DNA of 64,000 nt, taken from CAYSCW01 sp964449165. GTDB taxonomy: Bacteria > Acidobacteriota > Aminicenantia > Aminicenantales > Aminicenantaceae. The stretch is from assembly GCA_964449165.1 (NCBI GenBank), contig CAYVAT010000008.1, forward strand, positions 21,271 through 85,270, written 5' to 3'. Below are positions 9,270 to 17,851 of this stretch, piece after piece. The translations under genes and the position numbers were made by a program. How positions within the stretch are numbered: position 1 is the stretch's first letter; every line of letters begins with the position of its first letter. Under the pieces are notes generated by a model, which was not told the DNA's origin, ran no database searches, and was given only the letters and a program-made list of their open reading frames with translations.

Positions 9270-10612
9270 TTTGCCTTTCCTCCTGTTAAGGTGACCACAG
9301 TGCTGTTTGTTTTGGGGAAATATTTCTTGGCCATATTTTGAATGTCCTGAGGAGTCACCTTCTCATAGAGATCGAATAGCTTGTTCACAGTCCCTGGATC
9401 AATGGCTAAATTGATATAAGCAGCCAAGCTTCCGGCAATACCGTCAGTTGTTCCCAGTCTTAGAGCGAAGGAGTATTTGATGTTCGACTTGACATCGGCT
9501 AGAAGTCTCTCATCCACCGGTTCTTCTTTGAGCCTTTCCAGCTCCTTGAAAATCTCCTCTTCGACAGAGGGAAGATCTTCATCTTTTTTGACGATGGAGT
9601 TGAAGACCAAGAGATAGGGATCTCGCCTATCTCCGAAAGAGGCATTCAAGGTGAGGCACTTTTGTTCTTCGATGACCAGTTTCTGGTAGAGTGGAGAAGA
9701 GCGGGAGAAGGCAATCTCAGCCATGAGATCCAAGGCAGGCTTGTCGGTCTTCTCGTCTGAATAGGCTGGTCCGTGGAATCCGATGGCCAGGCGCGGAAGG
9801 GTTTTTGTAGGCCAATCATAGTGGGCCCTTTTGGCCTCTGTTTGCGCTGGCTCCTTCGGAGTGATCAGGGCATAGTCTGAGGGCTCCCACTTACCATAGT
9901 ACTTCTCCACATACTCCATGAGTTTCTCATGCTCAAAGTCTCCTGCCACCAGAAGGATAGAGTTATCAGGGGCGTAGAATCGTTTCCTGTAAAGCTGGCT
10001 GTATTCAAACTGGTTGGGCATATCCAGGATGTCTTCCAGGTAACCGAGGACTGAATGCTTGTAGGAATGGTTTTCGAATGCTGTGTGTCTCAGGAGTTCA
10101 AACAGACGCCTCCCGGGATTTGAAACACTGGAGTAATATTCTCCTTCGATGACAGAGGCTTCTGTCTTGAGCATTTCCTCATCGTAATAAAGGTTGATGA
10201 ATCGGTCCGCTTCTGTCTTGACCACCTCTTCCAGGTTTTCTCGTCCGGCAAAAACGACGAAGTAGCAGGTGTAGTCGTCAGTGGTGTAACCGTTTGTCCC
10301 GGCCCCTAACTTGGTCAGGAAGTCATCATAGGCCTCACGGGGAACATTCTTGGTGCCTTTGAACATCATGTGCTCGAAGAAGTGGGCAAAACCGGACTTT
10401 CCTGGTTCGATCTCGTTGCGGGAACCGGAGCGAACGATGGTGTAGTAGGAGATGATTTGAGGATTCTGGAGAGGAATGGATACAACCTTCAGCCCGTTGT
10501 CTAGCTCTTCTAATGTGTAGTCATAGGGAAAGATGTTTGAACTGTAGAGCAGAGAAGGAGCAACGGATAGGAGGAGAAAAATGCAGAGCGTGAAGGATAG
10601 GAATTTAGTCAT
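9266..10612 (-). CDS. M16 family zinc metalloprotease, active subunit
   Basis: Zinc protease of the M16B (processing-peptidase/pitrilysin) family, predicted periplasmic through an N-terminal signal peptide (about residues 1-24). The inverted zinc motif HFFEH is at residues 77-81, and a downstream ligand glutamate lies in EASVIEGEYYSS. The length (448) fits one half of a two-gene M16B enzyme. AAAGGAGG lies just before the start. The two-codon frame ATGAAATGA overlaps the start codon. The gene is first in a two-gene operon with the inactive subunit. The likely job is degradation of short peptides in the envelope (family inference). Confidence 0.92.
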   Translation of the reverse strand: MTKFLSFTLCIFLLLSVAPSLLYSSNIFPYDYTLEELDNGLKVVSIPLQNPQIISYYTIVRSGSRNEIEPGKSGFAHFFEHMMFKGTKNVPREAYDDFLTKLGAGTNGYTTDDYTCYFVVFAGRENLEEVVKTEADRFINLYYDEEMLKTEASVIEGEYYSSVSNPGRRLFELLRHTAFENHSYKHSVLGYLEDILDMPNQFEYSQLYRKRFYAPDNSILLVAGDFEHEKLMEYVEKYYGKWEPSDYALITPKEPAQTEAKRAHYDWPTKTLPRLAIGFHGPAYSDEKTDKPALDLMAEIAFSRSSPLYQKLVIEEQKCLTLNASFGDRRDPYLLVFNSIVKKDEDLPSVEEEIFKELERLKEEPVDERLLADVKSNIKYSFALRLGTTDGIAGSLAAYINLAIDPGTVNKLFDLYEKVTPQDIQNMAKKYFPKTNSTVVTLTGGKAK

Positions 10613-10721
10613 TTCATGAAACCTCCTTTGTGAGTATAAAAAAATTATTGTGATTTTTGGCCAGAGAAATATAACAGAATCTTATGAGCAAAACAAACTA
10701 TCCTTTGAGGCATTGCCCTAG

Positions 10722-11204
10722 CTAGACCACAGGATCTTTAGGATAGTAGCTTGAATTTATTTTATCCTCCAACCACCCTAACTTTATAGGCGATCTCTGG
10801 TCTCTGGACGTATAAGGTTTGATATCCAGAATAGGGGTGCCTTCGATCATATCCACTCCAGAGACCTTCAGGATATTCCCTTTGCGTTCGATCACCTTGA
10901 CTATGGTCAATCCGATAGGGTTGGGACGGTGAGGGCTGCGGGTGGAGAAGACACCGCGCAATGTCTCATCGAGCAGCGGTCTGGTGTGGAGCCTGAATCC
11001 TTCGGATTTATGGAAGGAAAAAAGGATGATAAGATGAGAAAATCCTTCTGTATCCTTTAATCCCTCCTCATACTCCTTGAATATTTCAAGTTCTCCCTGA
11101 ACAGAGTTGAATCCTTGAGCAACAGCGTATTTTTTAGGTCGAATATCCTCTAAATTCTTAAAGGGAGAATGCACTATACCGATGGCTTTAAAGGTGATAT
11201 TCAT
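10722..11204 (-). CDS. trmO: tRNA m6t6A37 methyltransferase TrmO (TsaA-like)
   Basis: SAM-dependent N6-methyltransferase that methylates t6A37 of tRNA-Thr(GGU) in bacteria with the TrmO beta-barrel fold. Diagnostic motifs are GIVHSPFK near residue 9 and FSTRSPHRPNPIGLT near residue 88, then DIKPYTSRD. The 160-residue length fits the single-domain bacterial form. It overlaps the upstream GIY-YIG gene by 17 bases, implying cotranscription. Confidence in the family is high, while the exact tRNA substrate is inferred from homologues. Confidence 0.88.
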   Translation of the reverse strand: MNITFKAIGIVHSPFKNLEDIRPKKYAVAQGFNSVQGELEIFKEYEEGLKDTEGFSHLIILFSFHKSEGFRLHTRPLLDETLRGVFSTRSPHRPNPIGLTIVKVIERKGNILKVSGVDMIEGTPILDIKPYTSRDQRSPIKLGWLEDKINSSYYPKDPVV

Positions 11205-11643
11205 CTTGTTCGATCCTTTGAAATGTTATTTTTTTCCTCAAAGGAGCCAAGTGTTTCTTGTCTGGAACAAAGATAAGGTGGCTCGGACAGCGGCAGTCAG
11301 AGGAGCCAAATTTTTTGAGTGGGAAAAACGCTCCCTCTACATGGTTTTCAATGGAACGAGCCACTTGACATTCATCAAACTCTTCCTTCTTTATCCAGAT
11401 ATCCTCGATCTCGGCTTTTTGAAGAAAGTAATCGATATGCCAGAAGAGTTTTTTCTCCTTTCTCAAATGCCGTTTGATCCTTCCTGCAAGACCTTCCCTT
11501 GCCCTTCCCACGTAGAGATAGATTCCAGGGAGGAAAGTTGTTTTGGAGAGCTTTCCCACGGAAATCTCCTGCTTCTTCCTTAATTTGAGAACCAGTAGAT
11601 AAAGGCCTTTTGTTTTTTCTTGAAAAGATTTTTTCTTCTTCAA
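11188..11643 (-). CDS. GIY-YIG nuclease-fold protein of the DUF123 family
   Basis: Small protein of the DUF123/GIY-YIG group. The segment PGIYLYVGRAREGLAGRIKRHLR (from about residue 39, split here by family convention into GIYLYVG and GRIKRH) corresponds to the GIY-YIG core. A conserved C-terminal part follows with WHIDYFL, a glutamate and a DCRCPSHL motif. Family members occur alone or fused to endonuclease III-type proteins, and their function is not established. It lies directly upstream of trmO and overlaps it by 17 bases. Confidence 0.78.
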   Translation of the reverse strand: MKKKKSFQEKTKGLYLLVLKLRKKQEISVGKLSKTTFLPGIYLYVGRAREGLAGRIKRHLRKEKKLFWHIDYFLQKAEIEDIWIKKEEFDECQVARSIENHVEGAFFPLKKFGSSDCRCPSHLIFVPDKKHLAPLRKKITFQRIEQDEYHL

Positions 11644-11692
11644 TTTATAAAAAGGGAAAAACTATTCATTGCAGATGAAAAAGATGCCATCT

Positions 11693-12655
11693 TCATTTCA
11701 CATAAGTCAACCATTTTTCGTACTCTTTCCTTTTACCTCTTACAGTATCGTTGTAGGCTCGGGCAAGCTTCCGGGTGATAGCCCCAGATTTTCCCTTGCC
11801 GATGATGTATTCCTTTGGAGCTACTTCGGGATCTGAATTGTCGGTGACTCGGACGATGGGAGCCAGCTCTACAGCGGTTCCTGTAAAGAAGATTTCGTCT
11901 GCCTTAAAAAATTCTTCTTTAGTTATCGGGCCGATGGTGCAATCAATACCCAGATCCTTGGCGATCTCCAGGATGGTTGACCTGGTTATTCCCTCCAGAA
12001 TGGATTCAGTTTTATCGTTGGTCTTGAGTACTTCTCCTTTGACTATAAACACATTTTCTCCTGGACCTTCGGCAATATTCCCTTCCAGATTCAAAAAAAT
12101 CGATTCATCAAATCCTTCAAGCCTAGCCTCCATGCCGCTTATGGCTGATTGCACATAAATGCCGCCCAGCTTTGCGGTCATGGCAACCTGGCTTTGATGA
12201 ATGCGTTTCCAGGTGAAAACACAGACGTGGGCTCCTTTTTCCGTTTTCTCTCCGAGGTAGGCTTCCCATTCCCATGCTCCTATGGCCAACTCCACAGAAG
12301 ATAGCTTGGGCACCAGACCTAGATTTCCGTAGGAATAAAAAAGGAGGGGACGGATATAGGCTGAGTCGAGTTCATTCTCTTTTATGACAAGTCTGATTGC
12401 CTGACCTATATCTTCTTTGCTGTAGGGAATGTCCATTTTTAGGGTGGAAGCAGAATGGAAGAACCTCTCGATATGTTCGGGAAGACGGAAGATAGCAGGT
12501 CCTCTGGGTGTTCTGTAGGCTCGGATTCCCTCGAAGACAGATGTTCCGTAGTGAAGAGCATGGGACATGGGATGAATGACGGGCGTTGACCAATCATAGA
12601 GATTTCCCATAAACCAGAACTTTTTTGCTCTGGGGAAATGGGTGTTATCGAACAT
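11693..12655 (-). CDS. ilvE: Branched-chain amino acid aminotransferase
   Basis: Class IV PLP aminotransferase interconverting valine, leucine and isoleucine with their 2-oxo acids, the last step of branched-chain amino acid synthesis. Features seen: HYGTSVFEGIRAYRT near the N-terminus, the PLP-lysine region (TAKLGGIYVQSAISGMEA), NLEGNIAEGPGENVF, and the EEFFKADEIFFTGTAVEL segment typical of IlvE. The length of 320 residues is somewhat longer than the E. coli enzyme but common. AAAGGAG precedes the ATG. It is read alone. The class IV fold also includes 4-amino-4-deoxychorismate lyase, but the EGIRAY and GTAVEL motifs favour IlvE. Confidence 0.93.
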   Translation of the reverse strand: MFDNTHFPRAKKFWFMGNLYDWSTPVIHPMSHALHYGTSVFEGIRAYRTPRGPAIFRLPEHIERFFHSASTLKMDIPYSKEDIGQAIRLVIKENELDSAYIRPLLFYSYGNLGLVPKLSSVELAIGAWEWEAYLGEKTEKGAHVCVFTWKRIHQSQVAMTAKLGGIYVQSAISGMEARLEGFDESIFLNLEGNIAEGPGENVFIVKGEVLKTNDKTESILEGITRSTILEIAKDLGIDCTIGPITKEEFFKADEIFFTGTAVELAPIVRVTDNSDPEVAPKEYIIGKGKSGAITRKLARAYNDTVRGKRKEYEKWLTYVK

Positions 12656-12713
12656 GCCTGACTCCTTTTAATGGAATTATATTAAAGAGGTTTCATGAAT
12701 ATCGATCCAGACT

Positions 12714-13549
12714 TTATCTCTTCATCCACTTGAGGATCACGAATCCTCCCTGACCGTAGCTCGGCTTGGGTCTTTCTGTCTTGCTGAGTTCAGGAGGAGG
12801 ATGAAGAAGAGTCTGATAGGCTTCGCTGAACGCTCCAGGAATATCGTTTAAAAGTTTGAGGATATCATGGGCGGAGAAAAAACGAGCGGCCTTATAGAAT
12901 TTGCTTTGAGCCGCTTTAGCCTCATAATACCTTCCCCAGTGGCTCTTTCTATCGATAATACCAAGAATCAAGACACCTTCTCTCTTCAGGACTCTTGTTG
13001 ATTCTCTTAGGACTTTTCTCGGATCAGAGACAAAGCATATAGTTAACACAATCAGGACAAAATGAAAAGAGGCGTNNNNNNNNNNNNNNNNNNNNNNNNN
13101 NNNNNNNNNNNNNNNNNNNNNNNNNNNNNNNNNNNNNNNNNNNNNNNNNNNNNNNNNNNNNNNNNNNNNNNNNNNGGATCAGAGACAAAGCATATAGTTA
13201 ACACAATCAGGACAAAATGAAAAGAGGCGTCTTTAAAAGGAAGAAATTCGCCCATTCCCTGGACGACCTGAATCTTTCTTTCTCTGGCAAGTTTAAGCAT
13301 ATTCCAAGAAGGATCAAGGCCGAACCTAACGGGGAGAATGGAAGCAAATCTGCCTGTCCCTACACCGATTTCGAGGCCTCGTCCGCAAGCAGGCATGACC
13401 TTCTTGATGGCCCTGATCTCAGATTGGAAAATAGCTGGATGCTCATCAAACCAGTTGTCATAGACTTTCCAGTTTTCATCGAATATATGAGATGTTTCTC
13501 GTCTTATCAACTCAAGTCTCGATTTTAAATTCCCAAGCGCACCAGACAT
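12714..13549 (-). CDS. SAM-dependent methyltransferase (class I), split by an assembly gap
   Basis: One gene displayed in two pieces around 100 Ns. The first part carries the SAM-binding GRGLEIGVGTGRFA motif, then LPFKDASFHFVLIVLT (motif II region). The second part continues with DPRKVLRESTRVLKREGVLILGI. The 55 bases on each side of the gap are identical. Removing the 100 Ns plus one copy (155 bases) restores a continuous frame without a stop, so the gene is intact in the organism. It resembles small UbiE/Methyltransf_11 proteins of unknown substrate. The start is uncertain: ATG 13549 is favoured over TTG 13579. Either overlaps the end of the upstream DUF6125 gene, suggesting one operon. Confidence 0.75.
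13021..13230. other. Assembly gap with duplicated 55-bp flanks
   Basis: The bases 13021-13075 and 13176-13230 are identical and border exactly 100 Ns (13076-13175). This is the signature of two contigs that overlap by 55 bases and were scaffolded rather than merged, not a biological duplication. Confidence 0.95.
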
Positions 13550-14024
13550 CTGGCGGATGGGGATCAGGAGGACAGACAATGCAAGTAGTAATTATCCTGG
13601 GATCGATGGTTTTGGCAAATCCGCTATACTCCACAACACCCACTGATTTGCAGGGAAAGTCAGGAAGGCCCTGTCTTTTTCTCGCTTCTTGAACACGACA
13701 TCTGTTCATACGGAAGATGCATCGGGTATCGGTGACTTCTGCGGTTTCCTGAACATTGATATAAGCGTAGAGTCTGAATTTTAGAGCTTGTACGAGGGCG
13801 GGAATGCCACCTCCGGGTTTCATTCCCAGCCTGTTCATGATTCGTTTGGCTTCGATCACGGTGAATTTCTCCCAGGCCTTCCGGTCAAGCTCCATGGCTG
13901 CGTCTATCCCGAATTTATCTTCCACAGCTCGAAACCACAATCCATCATGGGCCAGCCAGTTCTTGGAAGCATCTTCCAGGAGTGCTAAAATGTCTTGCTT
14001 GGACAAGTCCTTGACTTCTTTCAT
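13512..14024 (-). CDS. DUF6125-type cysteine-containing protein
   Basis: A 170-residue protein that looks like the DUF6125 family seen in anaerobic bacteria. The N-terminal half is helical (LLEDASKNWLAHDGLWFRAVE). The C-terminal half has a conserved cysteine pattern: RMNRCRVQEARKR, FPCKSVG, TTCIVCPPDPHPPDVWCAWEF. These cysteines could bind a metal or an Fe-S cluster, but that is inference. No function is established. GAGGAAAC precedes the ATG. The end overlaps the methyltransferase start. Confidence 0.7.
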   Translation of the reverse strand: MKEVKDLSKQDILALLEDASKNWLAHDGLWFRAVEDKFGIDAAMELDRKAWEKFTVIEAKRIMNRLGMKPGGGIPALVQALKFRLYAYINVQETAEVTDTRCIFRMNRCRVQEARKRQGLPDFPCKSVGVVEYSGFAKTIDPRIITTCIVCPPDPHPPDVWCAWEFKIET

Positions 14025-14123
14025 GTGTTTCCTCTTTTTGGTGATTCTTATTCTATCTTATTTCCAGCCGGCCAAAATATTCCTCGAATGAGCGATGGCT
14101 GGTAGGCGAAGCCTTTATCGAGG

Positions 14124-15071
14124 CTAGGCTGGCTCATAATACCTTTTACCCCTGTGGACAACCGCCTTCACCTTGCCCTCTTCAAGCAAGACATTCAGAT
14201 GTTTTATGATTTCATTCTTGTGTTTTCCTAAAGAGGAGGCGATGTCAGAAAGGGTTGCCGGCCTCCGTTGGAGGAGCGAATGAATGGAGCTTCTTATGTT
14301 TTCAGAGGCCGGGGGCTGTTCTTTTTTTTCAAACGGGGCGATGATTTCACATTTTTTGCCGAGAGTCTCTCTGATTCTCTTCATCTCTTTATGAGTCAAC
14401 GGCCGGGCGAATTTTTCTGCAGGAGGACGGATAACGGTGTTGAGCTGGATTTTATCAGGATTGATCTTGGCAATGGCTTCCTTAAGCTTTCTTATGTGAG
14501 CGGGAGAATCATTGACTCCTTTGACCAGCATGACTTCCAGCCAGAGGTAGCCCTTGAATTCCTGGCGAAATTTTCTGAGCCCTTCGATGATTTCTTTAAT
14601 CTTGAGCGAAGGATGGGGCCTGTTGATTTTTAAGAAGACTTCCTGGGTGGCTGCATCCAGGGAAGGGACAACAAGGTCTGCAGCCAGCAGAGCCTCTCTC
14701 ACTCTCTTTCGGGTGAGGAGCGTGCTGTTGGTTAGCACTGCTACGGGGAGGGAGGTCACTTTTTTTATTTTGCGGATGATTTTTCCTATAACAGAGTTCA
14801 AGGTGGGTTCTCCAGAACCCGAAAAAGTGATGTAATCGATTCGCTGCCCTGAATGGAGAACTCTTTTTATCTCTGGAAGGATTCTGGAGGAAGGAACACA
14901 TTCTTCTCTTTTTGTGGTTTTTTGAAGAGTGGGGCCCAATTGACAGTAGATACAGTTCAAAGAGCAGGTCTTGAAAGGAATGATATCAACACCAAGAGAG
15001 AATCCTAGGCGCCTTGAGGGGACAGGGCCATAGATGTGGAAGAGAGGAAGAGTCTGTTTTGATTTTTTCAA
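14124..15071 (-). CDS. Radical SAM protein with C-terminal winged helix (COG0731-like)
   Basis: Predicted 4Fe-4S radical SAM enzyme. The opening segment YGPVPSRRLGFSLGVD leads into the cluster motif C-SLN-C-IY-C (CxxxCxxC, about residues 36-43), and the core continues with TFSGSGEPTLN. It resembles the COG0731 group of Fe-S oxidoreductases, some of which are linked to wyosine-type tRNA modification, although bacterial members are mostly uncharacterised. From about residue 250 a winged-helix-like domain follows (RRPATLSDIASSLGKHKNEIIKHL), which is unusual and suggests nucleic-acid binding. The start codon is TTG at 15071. No better start is available. Confidence 0.8.
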   Translation of the reverse strand: MKKSKQTLPLFHIYGPVPSRRLGFSLGVDIIPFKTCSLNCIYCQLGPTLQKTTKREECVPSSRILPEIKRVLHSGQRIDYITFSGSGEPTLNSVIGKIIRKIKKVTSLPVAVLTNSTLLTRKRVREALLAADLVVPSLDAATQEVFLKINRPHPSLKIKEIIEGLRKFRQEFKGYLWLEVMLVKGVNDSPAHIRKLKEAIAKINPDKIQLNTVIRPPAEKFARPLTHKEMKRIRETLGKKCEIIAPFEKKEQPPASENIRSSIHSLLQRRPATLSDIASSLGKHKNEIIKHLNVLLEEGKVKAVVHRGKRYYEPA

Positions 15072-15080
15072 TGTGCTCTG

Positions 15081-15284
15081 TCAGACTTTATCCTTGTAAA
15101 TGGAGATAAATCTTCGAAGAGATCGGTCGTAGGTTTTCTCTACATCATCGGGAAAAAGACAGGCAGGAAGTTCGTCCATATTCCAGTGATATTGGATGCA
15201 TTCGCAGCAGACGCCTTTTCGGCTGCACGGTTCCCAGGTGCAGTTACAGCTTTCCAGGTTTTTTTCTTCTTTACATTCTTTCAT
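15081..15284 (-). CDS. Small cysteine-rich protein, DUF6485 type
   Basis: A 67-residue protein with seven cysteines in the N-terminal half (CNCTWEPCSRKGVCCEC) followed by HWNMDELPACLFP and TYDRS, the pattern of the DUF6485 family. It probably binds a metal or Fe-S cluster (inference from the cysteine spacing). AAGGAG precedes the ATG. It lies nine bases upstream of the radical SAM gene and reads in the same direction, so the two are likely cotranscribed. No function is known. Confidence 0.72.
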   Translation of the reverse strand: MKECKEEKNLESCNCTWEPCSRKGVCCECIQYHWNMDELPACLFPDDVEKTYDRSLRRFISIYKDKV

Positions 15285-15311
15285 GTCTGACTCCTTATAG
15301 AATGCCGGAAG

Positions 15312-15812
15312 CTAGGTTCTTCTGTAGTGCTTTTTCCATGGCGCTTTTTTCTGGAAAAGATAATCGGCCAGAGCCCTTTGTAGAGTTTCCGAAGCCAACT
15401 GAGCGCAATGGATATCGGATTCCGGAAGCCCCCCAAGACGTTTGAGGATTTCATCAGCGCTGATCAGAGCGAGTGCTTGAGTGAAGGTTTTGTTCTTGAC
15501 TGCTTCGCTGGCCACGCTCCCACAAACAATGGTGGTGCCGCAGCCGTCTGTTTGAAAAGTGCATTCGGCAATCCGATCATCCTTCATCCTGACAAACATC
15601 TCCATGGTGTCGCCGCAAGAACCTTTGACTTGGGCGTATCCATCAGGGTTTTCCATCTTGCTGAAGTTACGGGGATTCTGCCAATGGTCGATGACGATTT
15701 CAGAGTACTCCTTCCTGATCTGTTTCATGATTTGTTCTTGGAGTTGGCGGGCAAATTCTTCGAGATCTACCTCTGTTTCCATTTTTTTTGTTTCATTATT
15801 TTTTTTGGCCAT
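15312..15812 (-). CDS. Iron-sulfur cluster assembly scaffold, NifU/IscU-like
   Basis: NifU N-terminal-domain protein, a scaffold on which Fe-S clusters are built. The core runs from DHWQNPRNFSKMENPDGYA through GSCGDTMEMFV, FQTDGCGTTIVCGSVASE to DIHCAQLASETLQ. The three cluster cysteines (GSCGD, DGCGT, HCAQ) are all present. A charged 30-residue extension (AKKNNETKKMETEV) precedes the core. The frame is open further upstream, but that region codes for the end of the metallo-hydrolase in another frame, so ATG 15812 is chosen. The neighbours are a metallo-hydrolase and small cysteine-rich proteins, all metal-related. Confidence 0.85.
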   Translation of the reverse strand: MAKKNNETKKMETEVDLEEFARQLQEQIMKQIRKEYSEIVIDHWQNPRNFSKMENPDGYAQVKGSCGDTMEMFVRMKDDRIAECTFQTDGCGTTIVCGSVASEAVKNKTFTQALALISADEILKRLGGLPESDIHCAQLASETLQRALADYLFQKKAPWKKHYRRT

Positions 15813-15832
15813 CTTAATAATTATCCAGGACT

Positions 15833-16483
15833 TTATTGGATCTGGATCTTTGCTCCTGCGCCTATTTTCAGGAAATCGTCCTTGTATTCCTGAGCAAAAA
15901 ACTCTCGAGTCTCGTCTCCGGAACAATGGCAGGGGGCCACTCTTTTTACACCTAGTTCGCGGAACTTGTCTATGATGCTTTTTGTTTCTGCTTTATCGAA
16001 ACCAGTCATGTGGAAACCTCCAAGGGCTAGATAAACATCCTTGTTGAGGAATCCTTTCGCTTTGGCGATGATGTTCACAATCCTGGGATGAGCGCATCCT
16101 GTCATCAAAACCAAACCCTTATCTGTATCCAAGATTAGGGATTGTTCCCTGATCCATCCTTGAATGACTCCTGTAGTATAAGCCCCGCGGCAGATCTGTT
16201 GGAAGGATTCCACGTCCATGATCTTGGCGCCTTTTTTTCTCACCATGTCCTTGAAACTGGAGGAAAAGAATGCAGGGAGCCAAACTTCGACATTTGAGTT
16301 TTTTCCAAGAAGGGCTTCCAATCCTCCTGTGTGATCCTTATGATCATGTGAAAGGACGACATAATCNNNNNNNNNNNNNNNNNNNNNNNNNNNNNNNNNN
16401 NNNNNNNNNNNNNNNNNNNNNNNNNNNNNNNNNNNNNNNNNNNNNNNNNNNNNNNNNNNNNNNNNNAAAATGAGAGTTTTCAT
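15833..16483 (-). CDS. MBL-fold metallo-hydrolase, interrupted by an assembly gap
   Basis: Metallo-beta-lactamase-fold hydrolase. The zinc motif SHDHKDHTGG follows the gap, and the later metal ligands are in TGCAHPRIVNI and GGFHMTG. It resembles the F420/7,8-dihydropterin-6-methyl-4-(beta-D-ribofuranosyl)-aminobenzene-phosphate synthase-like group often found in anaerobes. Only the first residues (MKTLI) lie upstream of the Ns, and roughly the first strand-helix unit is missing. The gap is a nominal 100 Ns, so the true length is unknown. GGAAGGGAAG precedes the ATG. Confidence 0.8.
   Translation of the reverse strand: MKTLIXXXXXXXXXXXXXXXXXXXXXXXXXXXXXXXXXXDYVVLSHDHKDHTGGLEALLGKNSNVEVWLPAFFSSSFKDMVRKKGAKIMDVESFQQICRGAYTTGVIQGWIREQSLILDTDKGLVLMTGCAHPRIVNIIAKAKGFLNKDVYLALGGFHMTGFDKAETKSIIDKFRELGVKRVAPCHCSGDETREFFAQEYKDDFLKIGAGAKIQIQ
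16367..16466. other. Assembly gap (100 N)
   Basis: Run of exactly 100 N inside the MBL-fold gene. Unlike the first gap, the flanks are not duplicated, so real sequence is missing and the size is nominal. Confidence 0.95.
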
Positions 16484-16590
16484 TTTCTTCCCTTCCAGTT
16501 ATTTCCACCTCTATTCCATAAATGAACACAGTTGATGTTTGGCAGGCTGAGTCAAAGTTGCTTTTTCCAGACTGAGCTAGATCTCCAGGA

Positions 16591-16836
16591 TCAGTCTCTT
16601 CGGCAGGCAGTTCCGTCAGAGCAGGGAGGAGTATCGCATCGTTCTTCTCTTCCGCAGCAGGTCGTCTGGCGGCCAGATAATCCCCCGTTGATGACAGCAG
16701 AAGGGGCGGAGAATACCTTCTTGAGGTTATGGCTTTGGCAATGGGAGCAGATGAGGTTAATCTTCTCCTGGGAAGACTGAACAAAGACTTCTATGGTCTT
16801 TCCACAGTTCTGGCATTTATATTCATAGATGGGCAT
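16591..16836 (-). CDS. FmdB-like zinc-ribbon protein
   Basis: Small putative regulatory protein of the FmdB/CxxC zinc-ribbon family. It begins MPIYEYKCQNCGKT and has a second CxxC pair (CSHC) near residue 31, the typical zinc ribbon. The C-terminus is unusual in adding several more cysteines (TTCCGREERC, PPC, TAC), which could extend the metal site. The start is three bases after the preceding gene's stop in the operon. The exact role is unknown. Confidence 0.82.
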   Translation of the reverse strand: MPIYEYKCQNCGKTIEVFVQSSQEKINLICSHCQSHNLKKVFSAPSAVINGGLSGRQTTCCGREERCDTPPCSDGTACRRD

Positions 16837-16839
16837 TGT

Positions 16840-17022
16840 TCAGCCTTCTCGAGTCATTTTGGTCCCGCACTTGGGATAGGATCTCTGATAACATGGTTTT
16901 CCTCTTTGATGAGCAACCCTGGCTCCACAGGAAGGGCAGACGCATGTGCCGCCGGGACCGAATCCTCTTCCGCCCCCTTGGCCTCTTCCTCCTCCGCGGC
17001 CTTGTCCTGGTCCTTCTTGCAT
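16840..17022 (-). CDS. Glycine-rich small zinc-ribbon protein
   Basis: A 60-residue protein with a Gly/Arg/Gln-rich N-terminal half and a C-terminal cysteine knuckle (CVCPSCGARV, GKPCYQRSYPKCGTKM). Such proteins accompany Mrp and NifX-like genes in anaerobes and probably bind a metal or Fe-S cluster. AAAGGAG precedes the ATG. The upstream Mrp gene is 28 bases away, and the downstream FmdB-like gene starts three bases after its stop, so it belongs to the operon. Confidence 0.7.
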   Translation of the reverse strand: MQEGPGQGRGGGRGQGGGRGFGPGGTCVCPSCGARVAHQRGKPCYQRSYPKCGTKMTREG

Positions 17023-17050
17023 TCTTTTCTCCTTTCTAAATCATGAGGTT

Positions 17051-17851
17051 TCATCCTTTTGGATGGATGATTTTTTCCACGATGTCCATGAAGGCCCGGC
17101 TTGCTTCAGAGTCAGGGTTATCGGCGATAAAAGGCTTTCCTTCGTCTCCAGAGGAAACGATTTGAGGATCGAATGGAATCTTTCCCAAGAAGGGAATCCC
17201 CAACTCCAGGGCAGCTCTTTTTCCACCGCCTTCCTTAAAGATATCTATCCGTTTTCCACAATGGGGGCAGATCATTCCGCTCATGTTCTCGATGATTCCC
17301 AGGATCTTGAGGTTAAGCCTTTGGGCAAAAGCAACCGCTTTCCGCGAGTCTAGGAGAGAAACCTCTTGTGGGGTGGTCACCACAACAGCTCCAGTAGCAG
17401 GAATCAACTGGGCAACAGAAAGGGGCTCGTCCCCTGTACCTGGGGGCGAATCGATGATGAGCCAATCCAATTCCCCCCAATCGACATCACTGAGGAACTG
17501 TTGGATGGCTTTCATCTTCATGGGCCCCCGCCAGATGACAGGTAAATTAGGATCTTGGAGAAGAAATGACATGGAGATCAGTTTCAGGTTCTCATTGACT
17601 TCGACAGCTTTGATCCCTTGTGGCGAAATATCCAATTTCTTGTCCTCGACACCAAGAATCTTGGCCAGATCTGGGCCGTGAATATCCACATCCATCAGTC
17701 CCACCTTGAGCTTTTTAAGTGCTGCGGCCAAGGCGAGGTTGGCAGCTACCGTGCTTTTTCCCACTCCTCCCTTCCCGCTGAAGACGAGGAGCCTGTTTTT
17801 AATCTTGGCTAAAGCCTGTGTAACCTTTGCTTCTTGTTCCTTAACACTCAT
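17051..17851 (-). CDS. Mrp/NBP35-type P-loop ATPase, Fe-S carrier
   Basis: Cytoplasmic ATPase of the Mrp/ApbC family that carries and delivers Fe-S clusters. The deviant Walker A GKGGVGKST is at residues 26-34. DVDIHGPDLAK and DSPPGTGDEPLS follow, and the cluster-binding CPHC pair is in the MSGMICPHCGKRID segment. The length of 266 residues fits the version without the DUF59 domain. The start overlaps the stop of the double NifX gene by four bases (ATGA). This supports one operon handling Fe-S or cofactor chemistry. Confidence 0.92.
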   Translation of the reverse strand: MSVKEQEAKVTQALAKIKNRLLVFSGKGGVGKSTVAANLALAAALKKLKVGLMDVDIHGPDLAKILGVEDKKLDISPQGIKAVEVNENLKLISMSFLLQDPNLPVIWRGPMKMKAIQQFLSDVDWGELDWLIIDSPPGTGDEPLSVAQLIPATGAVVVTTPQEVSLLDSRKAVAFAQRLNLKILGIIENMSGMICPHCGKRIDIFKEGGGKRAALELGIPFLGKIPFDPQIVSSGDEGKPFIADNPDSEASRAFMDIVEKIIHPKG

